A DNA stretch of 64,000 nucleotides from Corynebacterium ciconiae DSM 44920 (GCF_030440575.1 NZ_CP047189.1:2046001-2110000); one strand, 5' to 3'. Shown: positions 49,573 through 59,257, counted from the first letter of the stretch. Notes: generated from the letters alone by a model not told the origin. Translations and numbers: made by a program.

Positions 49573-49782
49573 GGCTGACAACGCAACGCGGGGCGCTCAC
49601 GATTCGATGCGACCCGCTTTCTTCTGCGGACACTTGGGAAGTCATTTCTTTTCAAGCGCTCGCCGCGGCCTATGGTTCCTCCTACGCGGCGAAGCTGTCT
49701 GATTGGTGTTCTTTCGGCGGATTGCTCGAACCGCCTCCGCGTTGTGGCCCACTCTAAAACCCCATGATGAGAGGAACCATCA

Positions 49783-51102
49783 ATGCCTAAGTACAACAAT
49801 GACAACGCCGCCGACTGGGGCTTTGCCACCCGCTCGATTCACGCCGGCCAGCCGGTGGATTCCGATACCGGCGCGCGCAACTTGCCGCTGTACTTCACCT
49901 CATCCTATGTGTTCGATGATGCCGCCCACGCCGCGGCCCGTTTCGATCTCTCCGATCAAGGCCCGGTATATTCCCGCCTGACTAACCCCACGGTGGCCGC
50001 CGTCGAGGAGCGCCTGGCCTCCCTCGAGGGCGGAGCGCACGCCGTACTCTTCGCCTCGGGCATGGCCGCCGAGACCGCCGCGATCCTTAACCTGGCCCGC
50101 GCCGGTTCCCACATCGTCTCCTCCCCGCGCATCTACGGCGGCACCGAGACTCTTTTCCAGATCACCTTGCCGCGCCTGGGGATCGACGTCACCTTCGTTG
50201 AGGATCCAGACGATCCCGCTTCCTGGGCGGCCGCCGCGCAGGACAATACGGTGGCATTCTTCGGCGAAACCTTCGCTAATCCGCAAGCCGATGTGCTGGA
50301 TATCCCCGCGGTTGCGGAGGTGGCACATGAGCATAAGGTGCCGCTGATTGTGGATAACACCGTGGCTACCGCAGCGCTGGTGCGCCCCCTCGAGCTGGGC
50401 GCCGATGTGGTGGTGGCCTCGCTGACCAAGTTCTACACCGGCAATGGTTCCGGCCTCGGCGGAGTGCTTGTCGACGGCGGCTCCTTCGACTGGTCGGTAG
50501 AGCACAACGGCGAGCCGAAGTACCCCGATTTCGTCACCCCCGATCCCGCCTACCATGGCCTGCGTTATGTGGATCTGGGGCCGGCCGCCTACGGGCTCAA
50601 GGCTCGGGTGGGTCTGCTGCGCGATACCGGCGCCGCCCCCTCCCCCTTCAACGCCTGGGTTACCGCCCAGGGCCTCGACACCGTTGGCCTGCGCGTGGAG
50701 CGCCACAACTCCAACGCCCTCGCGGTGGCCCAGTTCTTGGAGTCCCAACCGAAGGTGACCAAGGTTAACTACGCCGGTTTGGAGTCCTCGCCCTTCCACG
50801 CCACCGCCGAGAAGCTCGGACTCAGCACGACCGGATCGGTACTGTCCTTTGATGTTGAGGGCGGGCGCGAAGAGGCGTGGGCATTCATCGATGCCCTGCA
50901 GCTGCACTCCAACCTGGCCAATATCGGCGACGTGCGCTCCCTAGTAGCCCACCCGGCATCGACGACACACTCGCAGTCCGATGAGGCAGGCCTTGCCCGG
51001 GCCGGCATCAGCCAGTCCACCATCCGCCTCTCGGTGGGTATCGAAGCCATCGACGACATCATCGCAGATCTCGAGCGTGGCTTCGCCGCCCTCGAAGCTT
51101 AA
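49783..51102 (+). CDS. metY: O-acetylhomoserine sulfhydrylase
   Basis: 439 residues. PLP enzyme that makes homocysteine from O-acetylhomoserine and sulfide, the direct sulfhydrylation route. Cys/Met metabolism PLP-family features: VYSRLTNPT, FASGMAAETAAIL, VDNTVATAALVRPLELGADVV near the PLP site and SLTKFYTGNGSG with the Schiff-base Lys about 216. The length of about 430-440 fits the OAH sulfhydrylase subgroup rather than the shorter MetB. ATG 49783 with GAGAGGAACC upstream. metX follows after 33 bases, so they form an operon. Confidence 0.95.
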   Translation: MPKYNNDNAADWGFATRSIHAGQPVDSDTGARNLPLYFTSSYVFDDAAHAAARFDLSDQGPVYSRLTNPTVAAVEERLASLEGGAHAVLFASGMAAETAAILNLARAGSHIVSSPRIYGGTETLFQITLPRLGIDVTFVEDPDDPASWAAAAQDNTVAFFGETFANPQADVLDIPAVAEVAHEHKVPLIVDNTVATAALVRPLELGADVVVASLTKFYTGNGSGLGGVLVDGGSFDWSVEHNGEPKYPDFVTPDPAYHGLRYVDLGPAAYGLKARVGLLRDTGAAPSPFNAWVTAQGLDTVGLRVERHNSNALAVAQFLESQPKVTKVNYAGLESSPFHATAEKLGLSTTGSVLSFDVEGGREEAWAFIDALQLHSNLANIGDVRSLVAHPASTTHSQSDEAGLARAGISQSTIRLSVGIEAIDDIIADLERGFAALEA

Positions 51103-51135
51103 ACCCACGGCGGAGACATACTCGAGGACCCCACG

Positions 51136-52212
51136 ATGTTGAACCTAGGAGCCCCCGGCCAGCTGCACACCGTATCCCTCGGCGAATATCGCACGGAGGC
51201 CGGTATCAGCCTGCCGATCTCGCTGGCCTATATGCGCTTCGGCGAGCCCCGCTCCGATGGTTCCAACATCATCTTGGTCGAGCACGCCTTAACCGGCGAT
51301 GCCAACGCCGCCGACTGGTGGGGCGGGCTCATCGGCTCAGGTCGCGCCTTCGATACCGACGAGTACTGCATCATCTGCACTAATGCGCTCGGCGGATGCC
51401 AAGGCTCCACAGGGCCTTCCTCTCTGGATCCGCAGGGCGTACCGTGGGGCTCGCGCTTTCCGGCGCTGTCGATTCGGGATCTCGTACACGCAGAAAAGCT
51501 GCTACTCGATCATCTTGGTGTGACCCACCTGCGGGCGGTGGCCGGCGGCTCCATGGGTGGCGCACGCACCCTCGAGTGGGCGCTGCTCTACCCAGAGATG
51601 GTGCAGGCTTGTCTCGTGGTGGCGGTGTCCCCGCGGGCCAGCGCCTGGCAAATCGGGGTGCAGCAAATCCAGATTGCGTCGATCACCCATGACCCTTATT
51701 GGAACGGTGGGGATTACTACACCACTGAGCGTCGTCCCGAGCGAGGGCTCACCACCGCAAGGAAACTGGCGCACCTAACCTACCGCGGCGAGCTGGAAAT
51801 AGACGAGCGCTTCGGCACCACCGCCCAACACGGGGAAAATCCCTTGGGCGCGTACCGCGACCCCTCCCAGCGCTTCGCAGTGGAAAGCTATCTTGACCAC
51901 CAAGGCCGAAAGCTGGTGGGGCGCTTCGATGCCGGCTCCTATGTCACCCTCACCGAAGCGCTCAACCGCTTCGATATCGGCCGCGACCGCGGCGGGCTGG
52001 TGCAGGCCCTGGCCAAAATTAACGCCCCCACCATGGTGGCAGGGGTGGATACCGACATCCTGTATCCCTACTATCAGCAGGAACTCATCGCACGGAACGT
52101 GCCCAACCTCATCGGCATGGCGCACATCTCTTCACCAGTGGGCCACGATGCTTTCCTCGTAGAGGTACGGCAAATGGACAATATTGTGCGCCGCTTCCTC
52201 GCCGGCAGTTAA
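51136..52212 (+). CDS. metX: Homoserine O-acetyltransferase
   Basis: 358 residues. It acetylates homoserine with acetyl-CoA, giving the substrate of MetY. Alpha/beta-hydrolase fold with the nucleophile Ser about 139 in VAGGSMGGART, the catalytic Asp in GVDTDILYP and His in SSPVGHDAFL. The GDANAADWW and TNALGGCQGSTGPSS blocks are typical of MetX. GAGGACC lies before ATG 51136. The stop overlaps the stop of the convergent DUF3017 gene by 4 bases. Confidence 0.95.
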   Translation: MLNLGAPGQLHTVSLGEYRTEAGISLPISLAYMRFGEPRSDGSNIILVEHALTGDANAADWWGGLIGSGRAFDTDEYCIICTNALGGCQGSTGPSSLDPQGVPWGSRFPALSIRDLVHAEKLLLDHLGVTHLRAVAGGSMGGARTLEWALLYPEMVQACLVVAVSPRASAWQIGVQQIQIASITHDPYWNGGDYYTTERRPERGLTTARKLAHLTYRGELEIDERFGTTAQHGENPLGAYRDPSQRFAVESYLDHQGRKLVGRFDAGSYVTLTEALNRFDIGRDRGGLVQALAKINAPTMVAGVDTDILYPYYQQELIARNVPNLIGMAHISSPVGHDAFLVEVRQMDNIVRRFLAGS

Positions 52213-52547
52213 CTGCCGAGCGCGTCAATGGAGGCGGAGATATACATCATCACCCCGCCGATAATCGCCGTGAAGGCGACGTCGAAACGCCGCGAACGCA
52301 CCGCAAGCACCCCCAGCACGCGGGAATCGCAGACATAGCGAACCGCGGCAAGATAGACCAAGCTGGCACCGAAAATGAAGGTTGCTCGGCGCCAGTGGTC
52401 GCTAAAGAGAAATACCGTGGCCACCACGAGCCCCACACAGAACAGCCCCATGAGTGCCTGCTGCAGGCGGATGGGTAGCACAGACGGCGGCAGAGCCCGA
52501 TCGTGCGGGTTGCCGCTGAGATCCGAGATGGGGTCGACGCGTTCCAC
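52209..52547 (-). CDS. DUF3017 small membrane protein
   Basis: About 112 residues from GTG 52547. Three hydrophobic helices (MGLFCVGLVVATVFLF, FIFGASLVYLAAVRYV, FTAIIGGVMMYISAS) with a short basic N-terminus. DUF3017 genes commonly follow folD in Actinobacteria, as here (11 bases after its stop), so co-transcription is likely. Function is unknown. The frame is open further upstream but overlaps folD and has no start signal there. Confidence 0.78.
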   Translation of the reverse strand: MERVDPISDLSGNPHDRALPPSVLPIRLQQALMGLFCVGLVVATVFLFSDHWRRATFIFGASLVYLAAVRYVCDSRVLGVLAVRSRRFDVAFTAIIGGVMMYISASIDALGS

Positions 52548-52558
52548 GGATCCGATTC

Positions 52559-53428
52559 TTAAAGCTCGCGCTGCGTCAAACCAGCGAGCTTCTCTGCCCG
52601 CTCCACCACATTGCGCACAAGGAAGGCGCGTGTCAGCGGGCCCACGCCGCCCGGGTTCGGCGAGACCGCACCGGCCACCTCCCACACATCGGGATGCACA
52701 TCACCCATGAGCTGGCCGTCCTTACGGGAGACTCCCACATCCAACACGGCCGCGCCGGGCTTGACCATGTCTGCGGTGAGCATGTGCGGCACGCCCGCGC
52801 CGGCGATGATCACATCGGCCTGCTGGGTCTCGGCCTTCAAGTCGGTGGTGCCGGTGTGGCAGAGAGTCACGGTGGAGTTTTCCGAACGGCGCGTGAGCAT
52901 GAGTCCGATGGGCCGGCCCACAGTCACGCCGCGGCCAATCACCACGACCTTGGCGCCCTCAAGCTCAATGTTGAAGCGGCGCAGAAGATGAATACAGCCA
53001 TTGGGGGTGCAGGGCAAGGGGGCAGGCTCGTTGAGCACCAGCTTGCCCAAGTTCACTGGGTGCAGTCCATCGGCGTCCTTGGCCGGGTCGATAGCCTCCA
53101 GCACTGCATTCTCATCGATGTGCTTCGGCAACGGCAGCTGCACAATGTAGCCGGTACAGCTCTCATCGTTATTCAGCTCGTCGATCACCTCGAGCAGCTC
53201 GCCCTGGGTGACATCGTCCGGCAGTTCCTTGCGGATCGAGTTCACCCCGATCTTCTCGCAATCCTTGTGCTTCATGCACACATAGGACTGGCTGGCGGGA
53301 TCCTCGCCCACCAGCACCGTCGCCAGCCCTGGAGTGATGCCCTGTTCCTTGAGTCGTTCAACTTTCTTCGCCAGCTCGGCGAAGATCTCGTCACGGTAGA
53401 GTTTTCCATCCAGTTTCATCGCGGTCAT
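52559..53428 (-). CDS. folD: Bifunctional methylenetetrahydrofolate dehydrogenase/cyclohydrolase
   Basis: About 289 residues from ATG 53428 (MTAMKLDG, as in C. glutamicum FolD); an ATG at 53449 is less likely. It interconverts 5,10-methylene- and 10-formyl-THF with NADP. Features: [22 protein letters not shown] with the catalytic Lys, [39 protein letters not shown] (NADP site), and [11 protein letters not shown] at the end. Upstream and divergent is trmL, with a gap of about 43 bases. Confidence 0.95.
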   Translation of the reverse strand: MTAMKLDGKLYRDEIFAELAKKVERLKEQGITPGLATVLVGEDPASQSYVCMKHKDCEKIGVNSIRKELPDDVTQGELLEVIDELNNDESCTGYIVQLPLPKHIDENAVLEAIDPAKDADGLHPVNLGKLVLNEPAPLPCTPNGCIHLLRRFNIELEGAKVVVIGRGVTVGRPIGLMLTRRSENSTVTLCHTGTTDLKAETQQADVIIAGAGVPHMLTADMVKPGAAVLDVGVSRKDGQLMGDVHPDVWEVAGAVSPNPGGVGPLTRAFLVRNVVERAEKLAGLTQREL

Positions 53429-53471
53429 GGGTTCCATTATGACAGACACCCAATGCGTAGGATGAGCCTAC

Positions 53472-54008
53472 GTGAGCACCGAGTCCAGCATCAGCCCCAG
53501 CCCCACCTTCCCGTACGCCCATGTGGTCTTCGATAATCCGGTGATTCCCCCGAACACCGGCAACGCGATCCGCATGTGCGCCGGCACCGGCGCAACCTTG
53601 CATTTGTGCGAGCCACTGGGCTTCGATCTCAGCGAAAAGCACCTGCGCCGAGCCGGTCTGGATTATCACGACCTTGCCCGCGTGCAGGTGCATTCCTCCC
53701 TCGCCGCCTGTCTCGACTCTCTACCCGGCGCGCGGGTATTCGCCTTCACCACCCGCGGCAGCTATCGCCACAGCGATGTGCGCTACCAGCCCGGCGATGT
53801 GCTGCTGTTTGGCACCGAGCCCACTGGGCTTAGCGACGCTGCGCTCGCCCATGAGCGCATCACCGCTCAGGTGCGTATCCCGATGCTGGCGGGACGGAGA
53901 TCGATGAATCTGTCGAATGCTGCGGCTGTTGCGGCCTATGAGGCGTGGCGGCAGCTGGGGTTTCCGGGGAGTGCAGCGCAGGGAGCTTCCGCTGGCGAAG
54001 CCGATTAA
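53472..54008 (+). CDS. trmL: tRNA (cytidine(34)-2'-O)-methyltransferase, TrmL-like SPOUT family
   Basis: 178 residues from GTG 53472. SPOUT-class knot methyltransferase that modifies the wobble nucleotide of some tRNAs using SAM. Motifs: VIPPNTGNAIRMCAGTGATLHL (motif 1 region, given by NTGNAIRMCAGTGA), LLFGTEPTGLSD and IPMLAGRRSMNLSNAAAVAAYE, which make the SAM-binding knot. Slightly long at the ends. The last 149 bases overlap the C-terminal coding part of the PH-domain gene on the other strand. Confidence 0.9.
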   Translation: MSTESSISPSPTFPYAHVVFDNPVIPPNTGNAIRMCAGTGATLHLCEPLGFDLSEKHLRRAGLDYHDLARVQVHSSLAACLDSLPGARVFAFTTRGSYRHSDVRYQPGDVLLFGTEPTGLSDAALAHERITAQVRIPMLAGRRSMNLSNAAAVAAYEAWRQLGFPGSAAQGASAGEAD

Positions 54009-55389
54009 GCAAAGCGAAGCCCTCCTCGGTGTCAATATGCGCAATCTGCATCTGCACCGGCCCATCCACGAGATCGAGCCGAACGCTGACCAGTCCCAGC
54101 CGCTGCTGCAGCGGTCCGCCACTGAGGGTGAGTTCTTGAATGTGCTCTAACTCCACCACGCTCATGGTGCAGCTGAACCGCCCTGTGTGGATGACGGCGT
54201 AATCATCCACCAGCGTGATCCCGCGGTAGCGATAGCTCAGCGGTCTAAACCAGCGTGCCTGGCGTGGAGAACGCACCGTGGGCGCACGCAACTCGCCCGG
54301 GCGAGCCGGGCCATCGAGATCCTCTTGGGTCACCGGGCTGAGCAGCACACATAGCGCGGTCGCGGTGTCATAATCGCCCACTGGGAGCACGGTGGTAGTC
54401 GAGGAGCTGCCCGTGATGTCACCGTAGCCGGCCACGGAAACCGTGAGCTTCCACCAGCCCAGTTTGCGCCACAACAGCGGCTGCGTGAGCGCCACGGCGT
54501 GCACACGGTGCAGTGGCACGGTTTGCGAGCGACGCTCCGTCAAGCCATAACGCAGCCGAAGTTCGTGGGTGTGCTCGTTGTGTTCTGCTCGAAAATTCCA
54601 TGCCCGGTTAACGAAGCTGAGCATAGCGGGCGCACCACCCAACACGATGGGAATGAAAAACCCGAAGCCGATGGGGGTGACTACCACGGCGATCAGAGCG
54701 ACCACCGTGAGAATGCTGGACCACTGCAGGGCTAGCGCCGCCAGCGCCTGCCGCACGGGCACCGCAGCCATCACCGTGGCCGATCGTGGGTGAGGATCTG
54801 CCGCCTCTGTCTGGCTAGCGCCGATATCCTCCTGCTCGCCACCTGCGGTGTCTTGCTCTGCACGGCTGTGGCGCAGCACGATTTCTTTCACCTGCTCGGC
54901 GGTGGCCTTTTTCAGATACTGGATTTCCAGTACCGAGTCATTTCCGCCCGCGGTCTCGATACGCACCGCGGCAAGACCGGCGAGGCGAGCGAGGAATGGC
55001 TCGGTCACATCGACCGCGTGGATCCTATCGCACCGCGCGGAGCGGGATTGCCGAGTAAACACTCCCTTTTCCACTACCACTTCGTCGCTGCCCAGCCGGT
55101 AGCCATTGCGCTTCCACCAGATACGCGACAGGGCCCAGGTGAACCCGAGCAATGCCACGGTGCCGGCGACGCTGAGCAGAACCGGCACCAGCTCGAAGGA
55201 CTCATAGTCGCGGATCACGCCTAGGATGCCGGAGGCAAGCTCCCGCTGGTTGATAGCGATGGCGACGATCACCGCCAGTAGCGCCGACCAGAAACGAAGC
55301 AGGGGTGTCAGCGGGTGAACGCGCTGAAAATCGGCGTTATCTGCAGTGACGGCGGGCTGGGTGGTGTGTGGTTGTTGGTTCTCACTCAC
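53860..55389 (-). CDS. Membrane protein with repeated bacterial PH domains (YdbT-like)
   Basis: 509 residues. Two or three bPH_2 (DUF304) domains alternate with hydrophobic hairpins: FWSALLAVIVAIAI, VEKGVFTRQSRSARCDRIHAVDV, then LRLRYGLTERRSQTVPLHRVHAV and YAVIHTGRFSCTMSVVELEHIQ. YdbS/YdbT-type proteins are membrane PH-domain pairs; a role in resistance to antimicrobial peptides or sporulation is known in Bacillus, not here. The GTG start overlaps the stop of the upstream YdbS-like gene. The last 45-50 residues are Pro/Gln-rich and overlap trmL, so the original stop may have been lost. Confidence 0.8.
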   Translation of the reverse strand: MSENQQPHTTQPAVTADNADFQRVHPLTPLLRFWSALLAVIVAIAINQRELASGILGVIRDYESFELVPVLLSVAGTVALLGFTWALSRIWWKRNGYRLGSDEVVVEKGVFTRQSRSARCDRIHAVDVTEPFLARLAGLAAVRIETAGGNDSVLEIQYLKKATAEQVKEIVLRHSRAEQDTAGGEQEDIGASQTEAADPHPRSATVMAAVPVRQALAALALQWSSILTVVALIAVVVTPIGFGFFIPIVLGGAPAMLSFVNRAWNFRAEHNEHTHELRLRYGLTERRSQTVPLHRVHAVALTQPLLWRKLGWWKLTVSVAGYGDITGSSSTTTVLPVGDYDTATALCVLLSPVTQEDLDGPARPGELRAPTVRSPRQARWFRPLSYRYRGITLVDDYAVIHTGRFSCTMSVVELEHIQELTLSGGPLQQRLGLVSVRLDLVDGPVQMQIAHIDTEEGFALLNRLRQRKLPALHSPETPAAATPHRPQQPQHSTDSSISVPPASGYAPER

Positions 55390-55901
55390 AGCCCGCTCAT
55401 CCTCTCCTTCGCCTTCTCACTGAGGCGCACGCGCAGCTCGACGGCCTCATCAGCGGGCAAACCTGGAATGGTGGAGTCACTGGTGGAGGACGCGGTGTGC
55501 AATTCGATGTTCTTCAGGCCCAAAGAACGCTCGATGGGGCCGTTATTGATATCCACGAACTGAATACGCCCATAGGGCACCACGGTGAGGCTATAGAACA
55601 ACCGACCTCGGCGAATCAGCAATTCATCCTCGGTTTCTGCCCAACCGATGCGCGCCACCTGCACCATGGTGAGCCAGACGATGAATGCGCTGAACCCAGC
55701 CATCACGAGCGCGGCCACGATGAGCACGATCTGCCACGCCCCAGAGGCAAAGAAGGCACCGATGGCGAGACCTAGTGTGGTCACGGCTAGCACGGGCACA
55801 CGGCCGATCAGTCGCGCCTTCACGAGTGCTGGGGATACAGGCTGAAACGTCACGCCCATGGCATCGGCGTCACAGCGGTTGAGGTCAGTGTGGGAAGCCA
55901 T
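55386..55901 (-). CDS. PH-domain membrane protein (YdbS-like)
   Basis: 171 residues from ATG 55901, preceded by AGGA. Two membrane helices (about 35-75) then a single bPH_2 domain: LLIRRGRLFYSLTVVPYGRIQFVDINNGPIERSLGLKNIELHTAS is the core, seen by its VVPYGRIQFVDINNGPIER element. Translation is coupled to the larger YdbT-like gene by a GTGA overlap (55386-55389). It starts 40 bases after dnaE2 on the same strand and may be read from the same transcript. Confidence 0.85.
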   Translation of the reverse strand: MASHTDLNRCDADAMGVTFQPVSPALVKARLIGRVPVLAVTTLGLAIGAFFASGAWQIVLIVAALVMAGFSAFIVWLTMVQVARIGWAETEDELLIRRGRLFYSLTVVPYGRIQFVDINNGPIERSLGLKNIELHTASSTSDSTIPGLPADEAVELRVRLSEKAKERMSGL

Positions 55902-55940
55902 GGGGTCATTCCTAGCACAGTCGATATATATAGCTTCCAC

Positions 55941-58900
55941 TCAGCGAAAGTCACGAGACCGCAGTTTCAGCATGTCCCCGATGGCTAGCGGCTCGAATTT
56001 ATCGGCCTCCACGGTGGCCGCCCCCGTGGCGATGCGCACGATACCGCGAACGATCACGGCCTTTGCGGTACGCGCAAGCCGGCGGTAGCGCGCCCACAGC
56101 CCCGGCGAGACCACCACATTGATCAGACCGGTTTCATCCTCCATGCCGAAAAACACGGCCCCACTGGCTGTCTGTGGGCGCTGGCGGTGGGTGATCACCC
56201 CGGCCACTAGGATGCGGCTGCCGTCTTCTTGTTCCAGCAGTTTCTCGGCGGGCACCACCGCTCGCCGGTGAAGCTCTGCGCGGATGAGCTCAATCGGCTG
56301 ACTGCTGGGGGTGATTCCAGTGCTGGCAACATCAGCCACCATGAGATCGAAGGTGTTCATCCCCGGCAGCGGCGGGGCGGTGATAGCTGAGAGCCCGGGC
56401 AGCATGCCCTGCTGTTCGCTGGCGGCCACGCCCGCCACCCACTGTGCCTGGCGGCGGCTGATACCCATCGACTCAAACGCCCCCGCGCGCCCCAGGCTTT
56501 CCACATCACGCACGTTCAGCTCTGCGGCACGTGCAATATCGGCCACCGTCGAGTGAGTAGACAGCCGGTGCCGGATCTTCTCCAGCTTCTCGGCGGCCTG
56601 GGTTCGCAGCCCTGCGATTGAGCCCAGCCCCAGCCGAATGGCGCCACTGTCTACCCGCGGCTGCACATCAGAGTGCAGCACTGACACCGGTTGTATCTGC
56701 ACCCCGTGCCGGCGGGCGTCTTGGATGAGGGACTGCGGGGAATAAAAACCCATGGGCTGAGCGCGCAGCAGGCCCACACAAAACTCGGCTGGGTAGTGAT
56801 ATTTGAACCACGCGGAGAAATACACCAAGGAGGCGAAGGATTGGGAGTGTGATTCTGGGAATCCATAGGCGGCAAAAGCCATGATTTTTAGCCACAGACC
56901 GCGGGCTACGTCTTCCTCTATATTGTTGGTGCGTTTGCAGCCGGCGTAGAACTTCGCCCGCAGCGCCTCCATCCTCTCCGGCGAGCGTTTGGAGCCCATG
57001 GCGCGTCGTAAAGCATCGGCTTCCACCCCACTAAAACCAGCGGCGTCGACCGCGATCTGCATGAGTTGTTCCTGAAACAGCGGTACCCCGAGAGTTTTAC
57101 CCAAGGCATTTTCGAGACAGGGATGATCGAACTCCACGGGCTCGAGGCCATTGCGCCTGCGAATATAAGGGTGCACCGAGCCGCCTTGGATAGGTCCTGG
57201 CCGTACGAGGGCCACCTCCACCACGAGGTCGAAGAATTCGCGGGGCTTCAGCCTCGGCAGGGTGTTGAGCTGGGCACGGGATTCCACCTGAAACACCCCC
57301 ACAGCATCAGCTCGGGCCAGCATGGCATACACCTCAGGCTCGGCGAGGTCGAGCTCCCACAGGTTCACCGTGATGCCATGCTGCTCTGCCACCAGATCGA
57401 TCATGTGGTGCAGGGCCTCCAGCATGCCGAGGCCTAAGAGGTCGAACTTCACCAGCCCCGCAGAGGCGCAGTCATCCTTATCCCACTGCACCACGGAGCG
57501 CTTGTCCATGCGGGCCCACTCCACAGGCACCACGTCCGCGATGGGGCGATCGCACAGCACCATGCCGCCGGAATGGATACCCAGATGACGCGGCTGGCCT
57601 TCTAGGCTTGCCGCCAGCTGCTGCACCTGTTCTGGCGGGTCGGATACCCCGCGCGACCAGCCATCGCAGCTACCTTGGGGGAAGCCGAGCGCTCGGCCGG
57701 CATCGCGCACCGCGCCTTTGTGTCGGTAGGTGATCACATTGGCCACCATGGCGGCGTAGTCGCGGCCATAGGTGTCGTAGACATATTGGATCACCTCCTC
57801 GCGACGGCCGGACTCAATATCAATATCGATATCTGGCGGGCCCTCGCGCTCTGGGGAGAGAAAGCGCTCAAAGAGGAGCTTCGCGCTGATGGGCTCCACA
57901 TTGGTAATGCCGAGGGCAAACACCACCGCGGAGTTCGCGGCCGAGCCCCGCCCTTGGCACAAAATATTGACGCGGCGGCAAAAATCCACGATGCCGCAGA
58001 CGATGAGGAAATAGCCGGCAAACCCGAGGTGCTCGATCACATCCAGCTCATAATCGATCTGGTCATAGGCCCGGTGGGCGATCTCGGCTGGGCGGGAGGC
58101 ATAGCGCTGTGGCGCCCACTCGGAGACCAGCGCGCGCAGCTGCGTCATCTCATCCTCACCGTGGCTGGGCAGATCCGGCGCCACAAGGGTGAGGGTGAAA
58201 GCGCACTCTTCTGCGATGCGCAGGTTTTCTGCCATGAGCTCTGCGGCGTGCGGCACCATGGTGGCTAGCGCCTTCTCCCCTAAAAGCCAGCGCCCACCCA
58301 TCGGGTCCAGCTCGGGGGCGTGCTCCCCCACGCTGCGGCGGGCCGCGAGGGCATCCTTCGCGGCGGCGAGCCGACGCGCACCCATGTTGGCCGCGTTTGC
58401 CACGGCCGAGACAGTCCCTCGCAGCTGATAGCGGGCACGCAGCGCGTCCAGCTCGGCGTGGTCGTCTGCATCGGTGGGGCGGCGGGTAATGCGGTATTCG
58501 AGACGGATATTCTCCGAGCCGAATGCCGCGATGAGGGAAGGTAGATGGGCAGCCCAGGTGACGTCGACAAGCACATACCAGCGCCCACCGGCATCCGCTC
58601 CGAGATCGGCAAGAGTGGGATAGACTGTGCGGTCCTTCTGCCCGGCGGCCATCTTCGCGCGCGAAATCACGCGGCTGAGGCGACGGTAGCCCTCCACGTC
58701 CTTGGCGATCACGCACAACGGGGAGTCCATCCCCCACTGCTCGCCCACGCTGAGCTCGGCGCCGAAGACGGTACCTAGGCGGTAGCGTGCCGCCGCCTCG
58801 GCGAATTTCACCACCCCGTAGAGGCCATCGCGATCGCACACCCCGAGCGCGCGGTACCCCAGCTCGGCGGCCCGAGCCGCCAGCTCCTCCGGTTCGGAGG

Positions 58901-59102
58901 CGCCATGGAGAAAGCTATAGCTCGAGCGGCAATGCAGATCCACCACACGGCCATATTCTCCTCGAACAGATGATGGCTCAGAACGGGAGGAACGAGGGGC
59001 GAGAGCGAGCGTGCCATCATAGTGCCCAGAGAGGATCCTTTCGAGCCTCGACCAGCTCAAAGGTTGGGCATTCAGCCCTAAGAATCTACCATTCCATTCC
59101 AT
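55941..59102 (-). CDS. dnaE2: Error-prone DNA polymerase III alpha subunit
   Basis: 1053 residues from ATG 59102 (GTG 59108 is also possible). DnaE2 acts in damage-induced mutagenesis, usually with ImuA'/ImuB. Order: PHP domain (VDLHCRSSYSFLHGAS, GVCDRDGLYG), polymerase palm with the catalytic aspartates in PPDIDIDIESGRREE, fingers, helix-hairpin-helix, and an OB fold near the C-terminus (ILVAGVITHRQRPQT). At about 1050 residues it is shorter than the 1180-residue replicative DnaE1. No imuAB genes lie beside it. No SOS box was recognised in the short upstream region. Confidence 0.95.
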   Translation of the reverse strand: MEWNGRFLGLNAQPLSWSRLERILSGHYDGTLALAPRSSRSEPSSVRGEYGRVVDLHCRSSYSFLHGASEPEELAARAAELGYRALGVCDRDGLYGVVKFAEAAARYRLGTVFGAELSVGEQWGMDSPLCVIAKDVEGYRRLSRVISRAKMAAGQKDRTVYPTLADLGADAGGRWYVLVDVTWAAHLPSLIAAFGSENIRLEYRITRRPTDADDHAELDALRARYQLRGTVSAVANAANMGARRLAAAKDALAARRSVGEHAPELDPMGGRWLLGEKALATMVPHAAELMAENLRIAEECAFTLTLVAPDLPSHGEDEMTQLRALVSEWAPQRYASRPAEIAHRAYDQIDYELDVIEHLGFAGYFLIVCGIVDFCRRVNILCQGRGSAANSAVVFALGITNVEPISAKLLFERFLSPEREGPPDIDIDIESGRREEVIQYVYDTYGRDYAAMVANVITYRHKGAVRDAGRALGFPQGSCDGWSRGVSDPPEQVQQLAASLEGQPRHLGIHSGGMVLCDRPIADVVPVEWARMDKRSVVQWDKDDCASAGLVKFDLLGLGMLEALHHMIDLVAEQHGITVNLWELDLAEPEVYAMLARADAVGVFQVESRAQLNTLPRLKPREFFDLVVEVALVRPGPIQGGSVHPYIRRRNGLEPVEFDHPCLENALGKTLGVPLFQEQLMQIAVDAAGFSGVEADALRRAMGSKRSPERMEALRAKFYAGCKRTNNIEEDVARGLWLKIMAFAAYGFPESHSQSFASLVYFSAWFKYHYPAEFCVGLLRAQPMGFYSPQSLIQDARRHGVQIQPVSVLHSDVQPRVDSGAIRLGLGSIAGLRTQAAEKLEKIRHRLSTHSTVADIARAAELNVRDVESLGRAGAFESMGISRRQAQWVAGVAASEQQGMLPGLSAITAPPLPGMNTFDLMVADVASTGITPSSQPIELIRAELHRRAVVPAEKLLEQEDGSRILVAGVITHRQRPQTASGAVFFGMEDETGLINVVVSPGLWARYRRLARTAKAVIVRGIVRIATGAATVEADKFEPLAIGDMLKLRSRDFR

Positions 59103-59158
59103 GCGCACTACGCTAGCACGATTAGCACATGCGTTCTACCACTCACCGGCCGCGGCCG

Positions 59159-59174
59159 TAGACCAAGCTGTACA
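59159..59174 (+). promoter_or_regulatory. McbR-like site upstream of metQ, distal
   Basis: TAGAC-CAAGCT-GTACA: perfect left half and 3 of 5 in the right half of TAGAC-N6-GTCTA. The core ACCAAGCTGT is identical to the metY distal site. Confidence 0.5.
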
Positions 59175-59211
59175 GAACTTAAGTAAGGTGCTAGCGTAAG
59201 GCAGCGTCAAA

Positions 59212-59227
59212 TAGACAGCTCTTTCTA
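59212..59227 (+). promoter_or_regulatory. McbR-like site upstream of metQ, proximal
   Basis: TAGAC-AGCTCT-TTCTA matches 9 of 10 fixed positions of TAGAC-N6-GTCTA and lies 30 bases before the metQ start. Confidence 0.55.
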
Positions 59228-59257
59228 CAAACTGGTCTACTCCTCAAGGATTCCCCC

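Noticed and set aside
49364..49782. SAM riboswitch upstream of metY
   Set aside because: No SAM-I, SAM-II or SAM-IV core was recognised; promoter-overlapping operator motifs explain control better.
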